Shown one piece after another: positions 10,901-22,986 of a DNA stretch of 64,000 nt (position 1 is the stretch's first letter; each line of letters starts with the position of its first letter). The stretch is from Hygrocybe punicea (lineage: Eukaryota; Basidiomycota; Agaricomycetes; Agaricales; Hygrophoraceae). The notes beneath the pieces were generated by a model, which worked only from the letters and a program-made list of their open reading frames with translations, had not been told where the DNA came from and made no database searches. The stretch lies in NCBI GenBank assembly GCA_963556145.1, contig OY744466.1, positions 1,302,001 through 1,366,000 on the forward strand. The letters are read 5' to 3'. Both the position numbers and the translations under genes were made by a program.

Positions 10901-13900
10901 TAAAGACCATGAGTGAGGTCCTCGAGGTATCCAAATATTCTCTTCTCCCGGCTGTTCGGACCCTGACGTCATCAATCAGGCCATGAGAGACCAAAATTGG
11001 CGAAACCTTTTGGATGATAAACGTCAAAAGGTTCAAAGCCTCATCCGATATGCTCAACTGCAACAATGCAACAAGGAAGACCGTGCCTGCTACCAACACG
11101 CTCTGGAAACTCTACGACTGGCTGAGAAGGAAGCCAACCACATCATTGAAGACGTGAAGGCTGCCATTGCTGACCATGATGAGAAGGGGCGGGTTCTGAA
11201 GAAAGGAGCCGCCGCGCTCCGAGAAGCTCGTGGCAAGAGTTCGAGCCCGGAGCCAGATGAGCCTTATCCAGATAAGGGAAAGGGAAAGGGAAAGGCTTTG
11301 GACACCTCTACCTCATTTGATGTGGATGCCGCTGATGAAGACACCGACCTTCCGCGCACCCAGGCGGGCGAAGAGCACGCGCTGAAAAAGCGTACACTCC
11401 AGTTACGGCTCCGTGAATATAACGTCATACTGCATAGAGTCAAATTCCTACAGGTGATATTGCGTTGTACCTCCCGCATTGAAAGATATTTATGGTCTTT
11501 GTTTGTGACAGGGAGATGTTTACCATACTTTGGGAGCGTCTCACTCGCCTGCTGAAGATGCGGCCTATGAGGCAGCAGAAACGATCAGACAAGATCTGCT
11601 AAAGAGTATTCGCGGAACTATTCTGCTCTACTTCACACAGCTTACCCATTGTGATTACCAGGCTACGAAGTCGGTGCTATACGTGCAATGGGTCAGTTGA
11701 CTCAGGCGAAGTCCTTGACGAAGAACGCTTTGCTCATTCGCACGCCCTACGGTCCACAAGGAGGGATACGGTCCACTGATCTTGTGAGTAATACTTGGTT
11801 CAAATTCCGTTCTCGTAATGTTGATAATTGATACCACCAGATGGACGAGGCAAACGAGATCATCGAGGGGTTGCTAAACGAACAATCTATACTTCTGTTG
11901 TCCTGGAGGTCTTCCATATACAACTTGCTCACCCGAAAACTCTCCACAAATAATGATGAGGTAGATGGCCAGGAGTATGCTCGAACTTTGGACACACAAG
12001 GGGAGGCAGAAGCGTATTTGCAAGCTTACGCAGCTCTATTAGCCGATCGCAGAGAGGTTCTCGTTGCCGAACGCACCCTTTTGGCTGCTCACGACGCTCG
12101 GGAGAAGAAGATTCGCCATACGAAAGCAGCGAGTAGGGCTGCAGCTGCAGCTCTTCAGGCCAATCTTAAATTTCCAGACGATATCGAGTTGCAGCCCGAA
12201 CATGAAGTCTTGCACAAACAACTTTCAGGTGAACGAAAAGAACTCATTCAACAATTTCAAGGCCGCGCTATCAAATCAATCGTGTATGACTTGAACGGTG
12301 TGGTTGTGCATATTCACAACGACAAGGATCCTGAGAAGATAATCGCTAAGCAGTGCATGGTGGAGCTCCGTCAACTGATCCAGGCCCAAGGTATGGGTTT
12401 CCTTTTGTTCTGAATTTCGCCAATACTTAGGCGAAAATTAGGGACCCTCATGGATAAACTTGAAGCCGATCTGAACCAGTTCCGCAAAGCGTTCAATGAG
12501 CGGATATTGTTAGCATTTTTTTAGTATCGGATTACTTCTCGTTTCACTGAATTTGGCGACCGTAATGTCAGGTACTTCCGCCAACTGCAAGAACTGTCTG
12601 ACTCTGTCACCGAGGCCACTTGGGAATCTAGTCTGAATGATGCCATTCAAGCCTGTGAAGTCGAACAGAATGATTTGGAAGGCACCATCAACACAAGCAG
12701 GGCCCGACAGCGATATCTGGATCACCTTTCTAGGAATATGGAAGAGGGAACCATGGATGAGGACGACGAATCCTGCATACTCTGTCGATGTGAATTTACT
12801 CGTGGATTCATTACACAATGGTATGTTGTCATCGCACCGTGTCCTCCGTGATGTCTCACTCAAGGAACCTGCAAGTGCACATGTATTTTGCGAAGTACGA
12901 GCGTTTAGCTGAGAATGGATCATATACCAATTTATCCTCGTTTCTCTAGGAATGTATGAAGGCTTGGCTTTTGCGAAAAGAAGGGAAAGCCTGTCCTGTC
13001 TGTCGGGTTGTTATCGATATCACACAGATGCAACGCTTCACCGTGCAGGGGCAAGACATCAACAATCGACCTCCGCCGAAACCTATCAACGGCGAGCCTG
13101 CGCCGAGATCACGTCGAGAAATCCTTTATAATGCCATAGGTATTTATGCCTGTCGATACGATTTCGAGATTATTTAATTTCAATTTCGTACAGATCCGAA
13201 CCTCTTCGCCGATATTGAGAATATGGAATCACGCGGAAGCTACGGTAGCAAAATCCAGACCCTTACTCGCCACTTGCTGTACCTTCAAGCTGCCGAACCG
13301 ACTGCGAAGAGTATTGTCTTTTCGGCATGGGCGGACTCTTTACACAGTGAGCACTACTGTGTCCTGTCACATTAACGGAAAAGAATCTCAGCTGCACGAC
13401 TTGTCAGTCATCGAACATTCATTAGTTAACAACGGTGAGCACGTTCCCAGAAGACGAAGCCTCTGTTTTTAACCTGTTGTAGGCATACAATGTCTTCGGA
13501 TCGATCAAAATCGCAAAGGGCAAAATGCAGCAAAGAAGTTCCGGACTGACCCAGATATCCTCGTTCTTCTGTTGCATGGGTGAGTATCTTGGAACATGTC
13601 CACGGCAACTGGTCCTCAATGAGTAAATCAGCGAACGAGAGAATGCCGGACTGAATCTGACTTGTGCATCTCGAGTATTTCTCGTGGAGAGCGTGGTCCA
13701 CCACGGGTTCGAGTTACAAGGTCACTGACGATTTATTGTGTCAAACTCCTTGCGCTAGCAACTGACTCTATGTATGTATAGCCATCGCCCGCATCGACAG
13801 AATGTCACAACAACAGGAGACAGAAGTTTATTGCTACTATGCGGAAGGTATTTCACGTGTTGAGATTTTCTAGTCTGCTTAATTATCGTGAAATAGATAC

Positions 13901-14331
13901 TGTGGAGCGGAACATCCTTGACCTCGCGGCCAGGCAAGGCCTTTCGCTCTATACTAAAGACAACGCTGCTGGTACTCTGCATGTTTCATCGTTCGCAATG
14001 GATACAAACATAAAGGGTGCCAACACCTCAGTGAAAAAGAAGGTCCAGAAAATCCAGAAGGGAGACTTCATTTTCAGGTTTGCAGTCACACTTTCGGTTT
14101 CTTTTTTTGCGACGGGTAAACTGACTCCCACTCAGGACTGAGGACATGCTGGCTATTCTGTTTCCTCACATGTTCGAAGATATCGAATACCTCTTACCGG
14201 AAGAAATTGTTGAAGGGAATTCGTCATCGCAGGGAATTGGAGCTTCGAGCAAGCAGCCACAACGCGCAAATTCTCGAATCAAAGCAGTCAATGGCAACGC
14301 ATTGGCAGGTCCTTCTAGACTATCGAGGTAG
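7989..14331 (+). CDS. SHPRH/Irc20-type SNF2 ATPase with RING finger
   Basis: A long multi-exon gene; most introns are 50-65 nt. In order it encodes: a low-complexity N-terminus; the SNF2 N-lobe with LLPFQRRSVGWLLERE, the Walker A GGILAEEPGLGKT near residues 444-456, TLIVTPPSLASQW and the DEVQ form of the DExx box (VIMDEVQMVGGGK), interrupted by a charged insertion; SFAVSGTPARSQ (motif III); coiled-coil stretches; a C3HC4 RING (CILC...CAHVFCEEC...CPVC); and the C-lobe with SIVFSAWADSLH, NAGLNLTCASRVFLVE and ARIDRMSQQQETEVYCY. SNF2 split by a RING is diagnostic of SHPRH (E3 for PCNA polyubiquitination) and yeast Irc20, so a nuclear DNA-repair or SUMO/ubiquitin role is likely. ATG 7989 is the first in the frame. 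The donor near 9470 is uncertain (GTCATT or GTACTT). Motif VI has Ser where Gly is usual. Confidence 0.93.
12876..12894 (+). other. 19-nt microexon inside the RING finger
   Basis: Between two 55-nt introns (12821-12875 and 12895-12949) a 19-nt exon is needed to complete the RING. It supplies the residues A-H-V-F-C-E and, with the two bases before it, the preceding Cys. Donors are GTATGT and GTACGA, acceptors TGCAAG and TCTCTAG. No other splice choice gives the C-A-H-x2-C-x2-C spacing. Confidence 0.8.
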
Positions 14332-14553
14332 AGCATTAATGCCGATGTCTCTCTACGTGGTAGCAGAGGCTAAGGTCATTATGTATGTACGTAAGTAATG
14401 GGTACGACGAAGGCTAGTTTTTGGGCAAGAAAGAATGGACATGTATTCCTGTGTAGACGCAAGAGTGTAGGGTGAATAAAACAAAACTCGTGAGAGGTCA
14501 TGCGCTACGATGCAGAAAAGACGACAAATTATAATGCCAGAAGCTTCTCAAGT

Positions 14554-17255
14554 TCAAGATGCGCCCCCATCCCAACTGGCTCGTTTTCTTTTGTTATCAT
14601 TTCCTTTGCGAAACAATAAATCCTGAGGAGATACGGCACTCTGTCCTCGGTGATGGTGTCGGCCGGAAGCGGATGCGCCACAGGTGGGTTGCGACGGTGG
14701 CGGAACACGCCCTGCTGCTGGAAAGGGAACTCCATGTGGTTTGATGGGCAGGACAGGTTGAGCAAGGTCCAAAGCTTGGCCCTGCCGCTGATGCTCCGAT
14801 TCCAACTTGGATGACTCAGTATCGAAAGGTCCCATACCCCCAACAGAGTTAGCGCCGCTATTGTAATAATGAAGGTCCAAGAAAGGTAAATTGTAGAGGT
14901 CATTCGGCGTACGCAATTCCTCCGAGGACAGTGATGACGCAGAGGGAAACAGAGAGTGTGGAGAGTGGAAATTCAGTGGATCAACGTGCCCCTGCGACAA
15001 AGAATGGAAAAGCGGGATGGAACGCGTAACTGGTACCTGTGAGGGGATGTTGGCGTGGACTGCCCCCGGCCGAGATTCCCCTGATCGAACTTCGGATGGG
15101 GGTACGGAGATGGAACGGCCGTGCGAGGACGACGAGAAATTATGGGAGGATGTCCGTAAGGGGCGAGGCTGAGTGATAGGCGTACATGGAGGGGTAGTGT
15201 GCAGTTCATGCGACAGGTCAACGAGATCATCCAAGCCCTGGAGACTAAATTGAGTATGGTCAGGCATAGCCATCGCCACTTCTCCGTCGTCCTTTTGGTT
15301 AATGCCAACATCAACATCAACCGCACCACCAATTGCATCATGAGAAATATCATCGTGGTCGTTCAGTGTGATGCCAGTGAGTTCGATTTCATCAATCCCA
15401 GGTAGAGCAGGGGTATGCAGCTGCATCGGATGAATTCCCACGGATTGCTGCATGTCGGACAAACCCAAGCCAGTCGTACCAAAGCCGAGGCCTGAGCCAT
15501 AGTGAGACTGCTGCGTGTGATGCGAGCGGGCTCCAAAAATGAGATCTCCGGCATAGTTAGAATGATGAGTGAAGCCTCTGAAACCACTAGATGGGAAAAC
15601 CTCGTCAGAAAATGTGGAGTGTGAGTCGCCGACGCCAAATTCGGAGGCGAAGTCGTGAGGGAAGGATGCTGGGAAGAGGTCATAACGGTCTAGCACGCCA
15701 TGATTGAGATTATGGAAGGAGAATGGAGATGACGGGGAGGGAGAGACACCATCAAAGTAAGAATGATTGCTCGACGATGGGTCAAGGCGCGGGTTGGCGG
15801 AGAACCAGTCTTGTGTTCCCCAGGCTGACTTTCCGATCGTATTCATGCCGTCACCACGGTGAAAGGGGGACTGGTTCATCAAGTAGTCGGAGGAGAGGTG
15901 CGACGATGTAGGCGAGCCGGCAGCCGTGGACCACGTGTGCGAGTGCAAGGGCGTATCAATACCAGACGACCATGTTTGAGATTGGGAGTCCGTCATTTCA
16001 GACTGGGAAGAACTGTGCATGAAATCGGGAATGGTAAGTGGTTCTGAGAGAGGGTCGATAGTTTCCAAATCCATTTCTGCGACCAAGTCCGATGAAGACC
16101 TCGTCGGCTCTGGTTGTGGAGTGTTGTCTTTGAGTGCAGGCCTTGACTTGTAGATCTGGTCGCCATCTTCTTCCCCGCCCGAACTATCCTCGTCTTCGGA
16201 ACATGTCGTACTCTGAGGTACGCTTTTGGTCCCACCACGAAGCAGCCCTTGGCTGGTATGTGCCCTTCGTCTTCGCTTTGGACCAACGACAGTGCTCATC
16301 GCGAGCTGGTCATCGGTAGCAGCTCGAACTGGCAACAAGCCAACGTCGTTACTTGTCTTCTTCTTCGATGCGTTCCGGGGTTTATATCCCGCAGCCTGGT
16401 ACAACTCTGGAAAGGCATTGCGAAATCTGTCGCGTAGATCCGTCGACCGGCGATTTTGTTCCTGAAACACGGGGTCTTTGACTATGGTAGCCCAGACTGT
16501 GCCATGTTTTTCGTATCCTGCCTTCAGGGCACGGTCTTCTTCTTCAGTAAAGGGTCGGCGTTTCTTGCTGCGCGTTTTCTCGAAGATGGATGACCCATCT
16601 GGGAGGGTGGAACGCACTTTACTGGACAAGTGCGTTTTGGCGTTTGGGTAGTGTTGTTTGTACGCGTCAGGAAAGTAGGTGCGGAATCTGAAGGTCCATG
16701 AAGTTGGCACAGCGACATGTCCGAAATGAATTGCACATACCGGTCTTTGAGATCAACGGGCGAACGATTATCAAATTTTAGACTTGTGTCACTGAGTATA
16801 GCCTTCCAGTTGCCGACGCCATGCTGAAGGCAATAGCGTTAGGGATGGGTCAGGCCTCGATTCGAAGCATTGTAATTGCTCACAACATTGCATCCGTCAA
16901 CGAGCATTTGAGTCTCCTCCATCGTCCATTTCTTCCTTTGCTTCTTTTCTTGGCATAGCGCAAGGTCGGGATCGTCGCGGTCACCGCTGTTATTGGCAAG
17001 TTTTCGCATCTTGCCTCTCTTTTCGGGCGTGAGACCGGACACCTCTGCAACGTGGGACTGGATTCCAGTATCATCTCGGAAACTCCAAGCTGGAACCAAT
17101 CGCGGGGAAGAAGGTAGAGCAAGCGATACACGTCTCTGTTTAACGGCTGATGATGGGGAGGGGGTTCCCAAGGACGATGACGAGGGAAACGGGGCGGTGA
17201 ACGAGAAGGTCGACGAGGACGGAGGAGGACACGTCGAGTCCTTTGGCTTGGACAT
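14554..17255 (-). CDS. double-Myb protein of the Tay1/Teb1 telomere-binding type
   Basis: Three exons; the last runs from about 16710 to 14554. After a Ser/Pro-rich N-terminus come two adjacent Myb/SANT repeats: KKWTMEETQMLVDGCNV joined over an intron to HGVGNWKAIL and DLKDRFRTYFPDAY, then RPFTEEEDRALKAGYEKHGTVWATI with STDLRDRFRNAFPELY. This pair with the FRxxFPxxY ends is the layout of Yarrowia Tay1, S. pombe Teb1 and their Ustilago homologue, which bind double-stranded TTAGGG-type repeats at telomeres and some promoters. The remaining 500 or so residues are Ser/His/Gln-rich and look disordered, with an acidic patch (EDEDSSGGEEDG). Convergent with the SNF2-RING gene (222 bp between stops). 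Telomere versus promoter binding cannot be told apart from sequence. Confidence 0.85.
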
Positions 17256-17751
17256 GGGGTGCTGCGCTGCAGATATCGTGGTCAGAAGATGATCGCGAGC
17301 AAGGAATATTATCAGCAGTCGATTATGAAATCTGAAGATGTCGACCTCAACACGTTGCGAAGGCCTTTACAATGAAAAAGGCCGCAACGGCCGACTTCGC
17401 CAAGCAATGAGGGGCCTGGAATTGAAGGCTGGCGTCTTGCAAGCTGCACCTCTCCGTCGCTCAAGACGAAAGGGGTATGGCTTGAAGCGTTTTAGTTCAA
17501 GCCTGGGGCGCCCCTTGAAACATTTACCTCTGTCTTGGTGCGGGCTTTCCTGATAACGGTGGTCCTCCTCCCAATTCCACATTTACATCATGGTCTCGTA
17601 CACGAATGTAATGAAGGCCTCCTCGTATCTGATCCAATCTCTGCCAATCATCATCTCATATCAATCATCAAGGCAACCCCCGAGCACGAGTTGCCAGGCA
17701 AGTAAGATAAAATTCCCTTGATTGCTGCCAGGGTCAGCGGGCTATCACCCT
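17256..17751. other. intergenic, TAY1-like promoter / RPN9 3' side
   Basis: About 500 bp between two minus-strand genes. A short open frame on each strand has no family features. No repeat or RNA gene seen. Confidence 0.5.
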
Positions 17752-19275
17752 TCATGCGCCTACCAGCACTTCAGGGGCGATCCTCTGCTCCACCAGATTC
17801 AGCTTCTCCACCCATGACGACAGTCTTGTCGCCAGCTGTCCAATCTGTTCCCGAGACAACACTCGCGGCTGCACCCACGTGATGTGAGCCTTTTGATCTA
17901 CCTGGTCCAGCGAACCGCGAATCAGCTTCAGGCTGTCATAAAAAGTGTTCAGAACGGGCAGCTAGAGATATCTGAAGTCTATCGCACCTCAAGGCTTTCA
18001 TGACCAAGTGTTCCACCTCATCGAGAGGCAATCGTGTTTCCTCTGCAATAGTTTGGAACGACATCGTCCGGTCATCCGCATGTCGTTTAAACACCGATTC
18101 GATGAGTGCCATCAGGCAGATCTTCTGTCGGAGAAAAGCATAGTTTTCTTGCAAAATGGGCTGTATGTAGAGGGAGAGTAAACAACTCTTGGGAATATAT
18201 ATATATTTTTTCAAGACAGAAAACGAACCTCCTTGGGGAATAATGGTGAAAGTGCCTCGAATTTGCCAATGTTGCCTTCATTGAAGGTGAAGAGCAGTTT
18301 CTTGATCCAGTCGTGTGGCGTGTTATCTAGCGCGTCCAGGATTGGGTGTATCAACTATTTCGAAACTCATGTCAACAAACTTTCAGGGTGGGAACAAGTC
18401 AACTCACAAGTTCACCAAAATTGTATATGCTGTCACCAAGGAAGGCGGATATGCCAAGATCATGCGCACGCACCAGACGCTCTTCCTCAGACATGTCAAT
18501 ATCCACGTCCACGCAAGCAAGGTACAGCAACGAGTTCCTGTAGTAGGGTGTATATTCCGCCTTTGCCTGTAAATCGTAATGAATATTCTCTCCTATGACC
18601 GCCGACAGCTAGGCAACCTTTACCTTATAATAGTCAGCAGAGACACCATAATAGGCTGCGTTGACACCATTATCCACGCCGGACAGATGATCCAAAACGT
18701 CCCACGCCTTGTCCATATCCACCTTCGTACCTTCTAAGTCGCCATACAGCAACTTCGCATGTGCGATTGTCGAAAGGAGAAGGACATTGGCCTCCTTCGA
18801 TGTTTCTACGTCAATTCGAGAAAGTAAGGATACGAGGAAGGCTGAGTGGATGGCCGGGTCTTACGGAGAAGGCAACCAGTCAGACGGATAGAATCAACGA
18901 CAATGATCACACCTACTTTCTATGACCTTGGAAACTTTCACGCCCATCTCGGCGAGTCGAAGCTGGTTTATCTTTGCCTCAAAATCACGCACGAATCGCT
19001 CGAATACATCAAGGCGAAATGCTTTCGAGAGTGGATGATCAAAAAACTCGAATAATTTCACGGTCAACTGATGCCATAGCCTGCGGTAAAATGGACAAGT
19101 ATGAGCGAGGCACTTGCGGAAAGGCAACATATTTCACATACTTGCGTTGGTGCAGAGTTTGGAACGACACAAAATATGGATGAAGTTCCGCTGGCGTGGC
19201 AGAAATGGCGGCAGCTGTAAATTCGTCTAGATTAAGTCTTAATTTTAGAGTGTCGACGGCCATTGCAGACGACAT
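17752..19275 (-). CDS. RPN9: 26S proteasome regulatory subunit Rpn9 (PSMD13)
   Basis: Several short exons encode a complete Rpn9. Exon 1 begins MSSAMAVDTLKLRL and is joined over a 67-nt-class intron to KLWHQLTVKLFEFF, the family hallmark. Later exons carry VLDHLSGVDNGVNAAYYGVSADYYK, a TPR-like helical stretch, DLGISAFLGDSIYNFGEL, then the PCI domain with LMALIESVFKRHADDRTMSF, IAEETRLPLDEVEHLVMKAL and a C-terminus RVLSREQIGQLATRL ending in VLVGA. Rpn9 is a scaffold subunit of the proteasome lid, next to the deubiquitinase Rpn11, in nucleus and cytosol. Stop TGA at 17752-17754. The alternating short exons and 50-60-nt introns match neighbouring genes; nothing is damaged. Confidence 0.95.
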
Positions 19276-20049
19276 GATCGCTTTTGGTTCAGTTATACAG
19301 CGTCAGCAGTGCCAGTGAGAGCGAGTAATACGCGTCGTATGTTTGTGTACGTTTGGCAGGGCCGTCTCAAACCAACAGAGCCAAACATCCATTCAATTTC
19401 TTACCGAAGTAAATAAGGCAAAGGGACTGAAACCACGATGTGGGAAAAGGGGTGGAAACCCCGGGGTGAAACTCAAGGAAAGGAGAGGTGCAAGGGCTCT
19501 CAATCACAGGGGGTAAGTGCAGTCTGTATGAGTCTTGAACCTGTAACGTTGGGCATAATTAGACTACAATAAAGAAAACTTTAAACCCAGTTAAAAATAC
19601 ATTCCAAGATACAGTATTTGTAGACTAAAAACCAAAACCAAAACCAAATGCCAACTGTGTTGCAGAATACAATAATAAATTTTTGAATTTGAGAAAATGA
19701 CTTTGACAAAGTGCTCCCAAAACAAAAGGCCGAATTACCATATGGAGTACCGGAGTTGCCAAATGCAATACCGAGATTTACCCATATGGTAATCCGGGCT
19801 TTTGTATTGCAACACAGTTAGCATTTGGTTTGTTTTGGTTTTTAGTGTCTACAAATACTGTATCTCGGAATGTATTTGTTCACCGTGACCTCACAAATGT
19901 CTTTTTGCGCGCTGTGAGCTAGCACCAGTCCTCAGACCTTCGGAAGAATCGGAACCTCGGCACTCCAGTTGAGGTAATTCAAAATCAAAGTTTAGATCAC
20001 ATACAAACCGAGTAGACCGCAACAAAGAATACATGCGTCAGCCCATTCA
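19276..20049. other. intergenic with a foldback repeat
   Basis: This gap holds the RPN9 promoter on its left, a foldback repeat in the middle (listed separately), and the 3' side of the methyltransferase gene on its right. No coding sequence seen. Confidence 0.5.
19595..19879. repeat. foldback / MITE-like inverted repeat, ~285 bp
   Basis: The left arm (19595-19673) and right arm (19802-19879) are near-perfect reverse complements over almost 80 bp, including the blocks AATACATTCC, CAGTATTTGTAGAC, CCAAATGC and ACTGTGTTGCA. Between them a second inverted pair (ATTACCATATGG and CCATATGGTAAT) is nested, so the whole unit folds on itself. A 3-bp GTT flanks both ends and may be a target duplication, but three bases are weak evidence. 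No coding capacity. Confidence 0.75.
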
Positions 20050-20945
20050 TCAGCGGCGGACGGCATAAAGAAACCCATCATATCCTTTCTCTCCAGCTGT
20101 CCCAATGGTCGTAGCCTCTATATCACTGTCGGATTTGATGAGATTCAACAGAAGGCGTACTCCTTGTACGTGCTCGTGGTCATCTGGGAAAGCGGGATCG
20201 GCGACCAAACCGCACCGTACAACATTATCTACGATCTAAATAAAAACGAGATTGAAGCACCGGAATCAGTAAGGAACGGCCAATTTGGAGCGGAACAATT
20301 CTTGTCGAAGATGACGTACAATGACTCCCCCTTTCCGCACGAGGCGTTTTGCCTCTCGGAAGTAAATCGGGTTGGAGGTTTTATCGGCGTCTATGAATAC
20401 CATATCGAAAGGAGGATCTGAAGGAATGCTGGCAAGTGTATCTGCCGCTGGCCCCACGATTATTTTGACTTTGGACGACAGGCCGGCCTTCGCAATGTTT
20501 TCCCTCGCAACCTGATGTGTTTCAGACACGCACATCCAGCTATGACAGCGACTAAGATACCCACCTCGGCATATTCAGGACACAATTCAGTAGTGATAAG
20601 TTCTCCATTATTTGGAAGTGCACGAGCCAACCAGATTGTTGAATACCTGGAAGAGAATCACGTTTTAGAGACCATCAATTGATTTCTCGAAGGAGACACC
20701 TACCCTCCCAGGGTCCCCACCTCCAAAATCCGCTTCGCACCAATGGATAACGCAATTAGATGATAGAACTTACCCTCTGACGGGCTGACAGCAATTGTTG
20801 GCAAATCGTGGGCGTCGCAGTTCTTCAGCACGTTATCCAGAACGTCATCCTTTTGGTGGAGAAACGACTTGTGGTAGTGATCAGATCGCAACCATTCGTC
20901 ATTTATCGTGCAAGGCCAGGATAGGTCCATCTTGTCAATAGTCAT
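20050..20945 (-). CDS. SAM-dependent O-methyltransferase (class I, family 3)
   Basis: Exons splice to a short cation-dependent OMT. The N-terminus includes YLDNVLKN-like helices and the family signature LPTIAVSPSEGKFYHLIAL. Motif I is ILEVGTLGGYSTIWLARALP across the first intron (exon 1 20945-20704, next exon from 20646). TTELCPEYAE precedes VARENIAKAGL, then the metal-binding motif DMVFIDADK and, over another intron (donor GTACGT, acceptor TTTAG), VDNVVRCGLVADP. It ends GYDGFLYAVRR. The family (COMT/CCoAOMT type) methylates catechol-like or phenolic hydroxyls in the cytosol using a divalent metal; the substrate here is unknown. It is not inside an obvious biosynthetic cluster. Start is the first ATG. 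Confidence 0.9.
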
Positions 20946-21631
20946 CGCAGTGCTGGAGCGTGATTCTTATCTCCTACCATTCTTATTTCCTCCTATTTAT
21001 CGCTTTCGGTCCCGGGCAAATGAATAGTGCCTATCGGTTGGGTGTGACATAATATGTCAATTATGACCGTTGGGAATGTGTTGCCTGAGATCCGCACATT
21101 ATTATTGTCAGCACACGTTCACCGCACGGAGTATAACGTACATACATAGTTCAGGACGTATTGAGCTCAGAATATGGGCACATGAGGCATGTCGGACCGT
21201 ACTGGGATCAAACCAAACGTGCAGAACCCCTGAAGACGTAGTCTGAAGGAGCGTAGTGTGTAGTGTTGACTGTAGATTGGGTTGAGACCGCGCAGAACTT
21301 GGGAGAGGCTTGCAGCTCTTCAGGCTGAGGAGCGCAAGTGGGAGGCGCAAGAGAGTCCCGAGTCTATAAGATACTTTTTGGACTCGGAATGCAGACAAAC
21401 CTTTGAATCATCGACATCTTCACCACTGAGTACTGAGCGCTGAGCTATAGCGCTGGCTACTGCCGAGCGCAAATAGGCGTGTGCATATATGGCACGAAAC
21501 ACACATGACCGTGACTGTAGACGATAGTCCACGCACCATACCGCAGTCAATGAAGTAGCCACCATTCATGAAGTTGCCTTGCACCATGCATATGCCAACC
21601 TTTGGACGATCTCACCACAACTCCATCCGAA
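20946..21631. other. intergenic
   Basis: About 690 bp with the methyltransferase promoter on its left. Minus-strand open frames here (21108-21565) have no family features. Nothing else seen. Confidence 0.45.
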
Positions 21632-22606
21632 ATGTATGAAATTCGCAGTCTCATTTTCCAGAATTTCTCCAAAAGACTTCCCGTGTACGCGCTGGAAAAA
21701 GTGAACGCACCACCCGAGGTACGCTTCGACTTTGTGCCTAACGATGACTCTGGTTGGATTTATGTTGTGGAGGAATGGAATAATTCGTCGCATGGTATCA
21801 GTTGTTCCGTGTGGTCTTTCAACGCATTCCCTCTGACTGCTAGTACGGACTTTCAGGACTTCGTGCCCTCACTCGGCCATTGGTTGCCCGAATGGACTTT
21901 TGACAACCAAACTTCGCAAGGATATCCCTCGTTGGCCAACCTTGCCAGCCTCGAAAAATATAAGGACATCCTTAGCGCCTTCGTCTTTTACAATCAACCC
22001 GATACAATCAACTGGACTTCTATAAATGTGTCTATTGCCGGACACAATATCGCAGTCCATGACACTACTTTCATTCAGGTGTTCCAGTCTCATGTGTACG
22101 TCGTCGATTGCATATTTAGCAACTCGAACCTCGATTATCTATACGAATCCAACCCGATCGGAAATAGTTATGACGCCTCTGTCAACATTGCCAGTGTGAG
22201 TTTTTGCTCGGCCACTTACGTTCACGGCAAACTCACCTCAGATACTCGGCGTAGAATTCTACACAGCCTCCGTAAAGGGTACACCAGTGGTTCAACCCAC
22301 CGCACAACAGCTCCTGGCAGGCTTATATGTCTTGCAAGTAGGTCCAGACTCCCCTGCCTGTCCAGCGACAACTTTCCGTTGCTCGACCAGTCGGCCAAAT
22401 TCGACTCTCCGTCCTTGCGGCCACCATAAGTTTTATGTTTAGCTGCAGTTGTTGCCGCTGTACGCTTCCATCAGGTTCAGCCCCGCGATCCGTGTGGCAA
22501 ACGACTCGATTTGCCCAGTTCAAAAATGGATTGGATTGTGCAGGCTGCGCGCGAATACTTGCAGGGGGACAATGGAGCACCGATGACTTGTACGTATCCT
22601 TCATAG
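21632..22606 (+). pseudogene. broken gene for an extracellular-plus-TM membrane protein
   Basis: The frame is open from 21572 without an ATG; the first ATG is at 21632 (MYEIRSLIF). The long first exon is rich in Trp, Tyr and Asn-x-Ser/Thr sites, as in a secreted domain. A GTGAGT...CACCTCAG intron (about 22196-22249) joins it to ILGVEFYTASVKGTPVVQPT and LLAGLYVLQ, then a short GTAGGT intron to VARPVGQIRLSVLAATISFMF, which looks like the start of a TM helix. There the frame breaks: AAVVAAVRFHQVQPRDPCGKR and WIVQAAREYLQGDNG lie one base out of frame. The parts fit a family of fungal single-pass plasma-membrane proteins whose function I do not know. No signal peptide and a frameshift in the TM helix argue for a pseudogene; a missed intron is the alternative. 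Confidence 0.5.
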
Positions 22607-22986
22607 CTCAACACGATAACCTCTTGTTCCTCGCCTCACTCACACCCGAGGGTTAGCTGCCGTCACCGACTGAGGGGGAAACAAATTGCTCGTTGTCTGC
22701 GTGAAGCTGTGGAGTCTCCTCGTACTTATCGTTCAGATGAACCAGGACCCAAACATGACTAAATTGATGCGTATTCCGCTGTATCCAGAATTGCTACATT
22801 TCTTTATTTTTTCTTTTTCTGATTATTTGAAGCAAAGTTTGCCATGACTAGAATCAAAACATGTGGCGGTCCCATAGTAAAAATACATGCACAGGAGTGA
22901 CAGGACAGTCATGGATACAACATTGTATTCGACAAAGAAGGCGAAAAAAAATTGTTTCGCTTTTTCACAGATCTATCTCTTGACCA
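22607..22986. other. intergenic
   Basis: Between the broken membrane-protein gene and the receptor's 3' end. I looked for a short pheromone-precursor frame ending in a CaaX motif and saw none. T-rich and A-rich tracts only. Confidence 0.4.

Noticed and set aside
21108..21565. Two overlapping minus-strand frames left of the broken membrane-protein gene
   Set aside because: No family pattern, no splice-supported extension and Ser/Leu-rich composition typical of chance frames.
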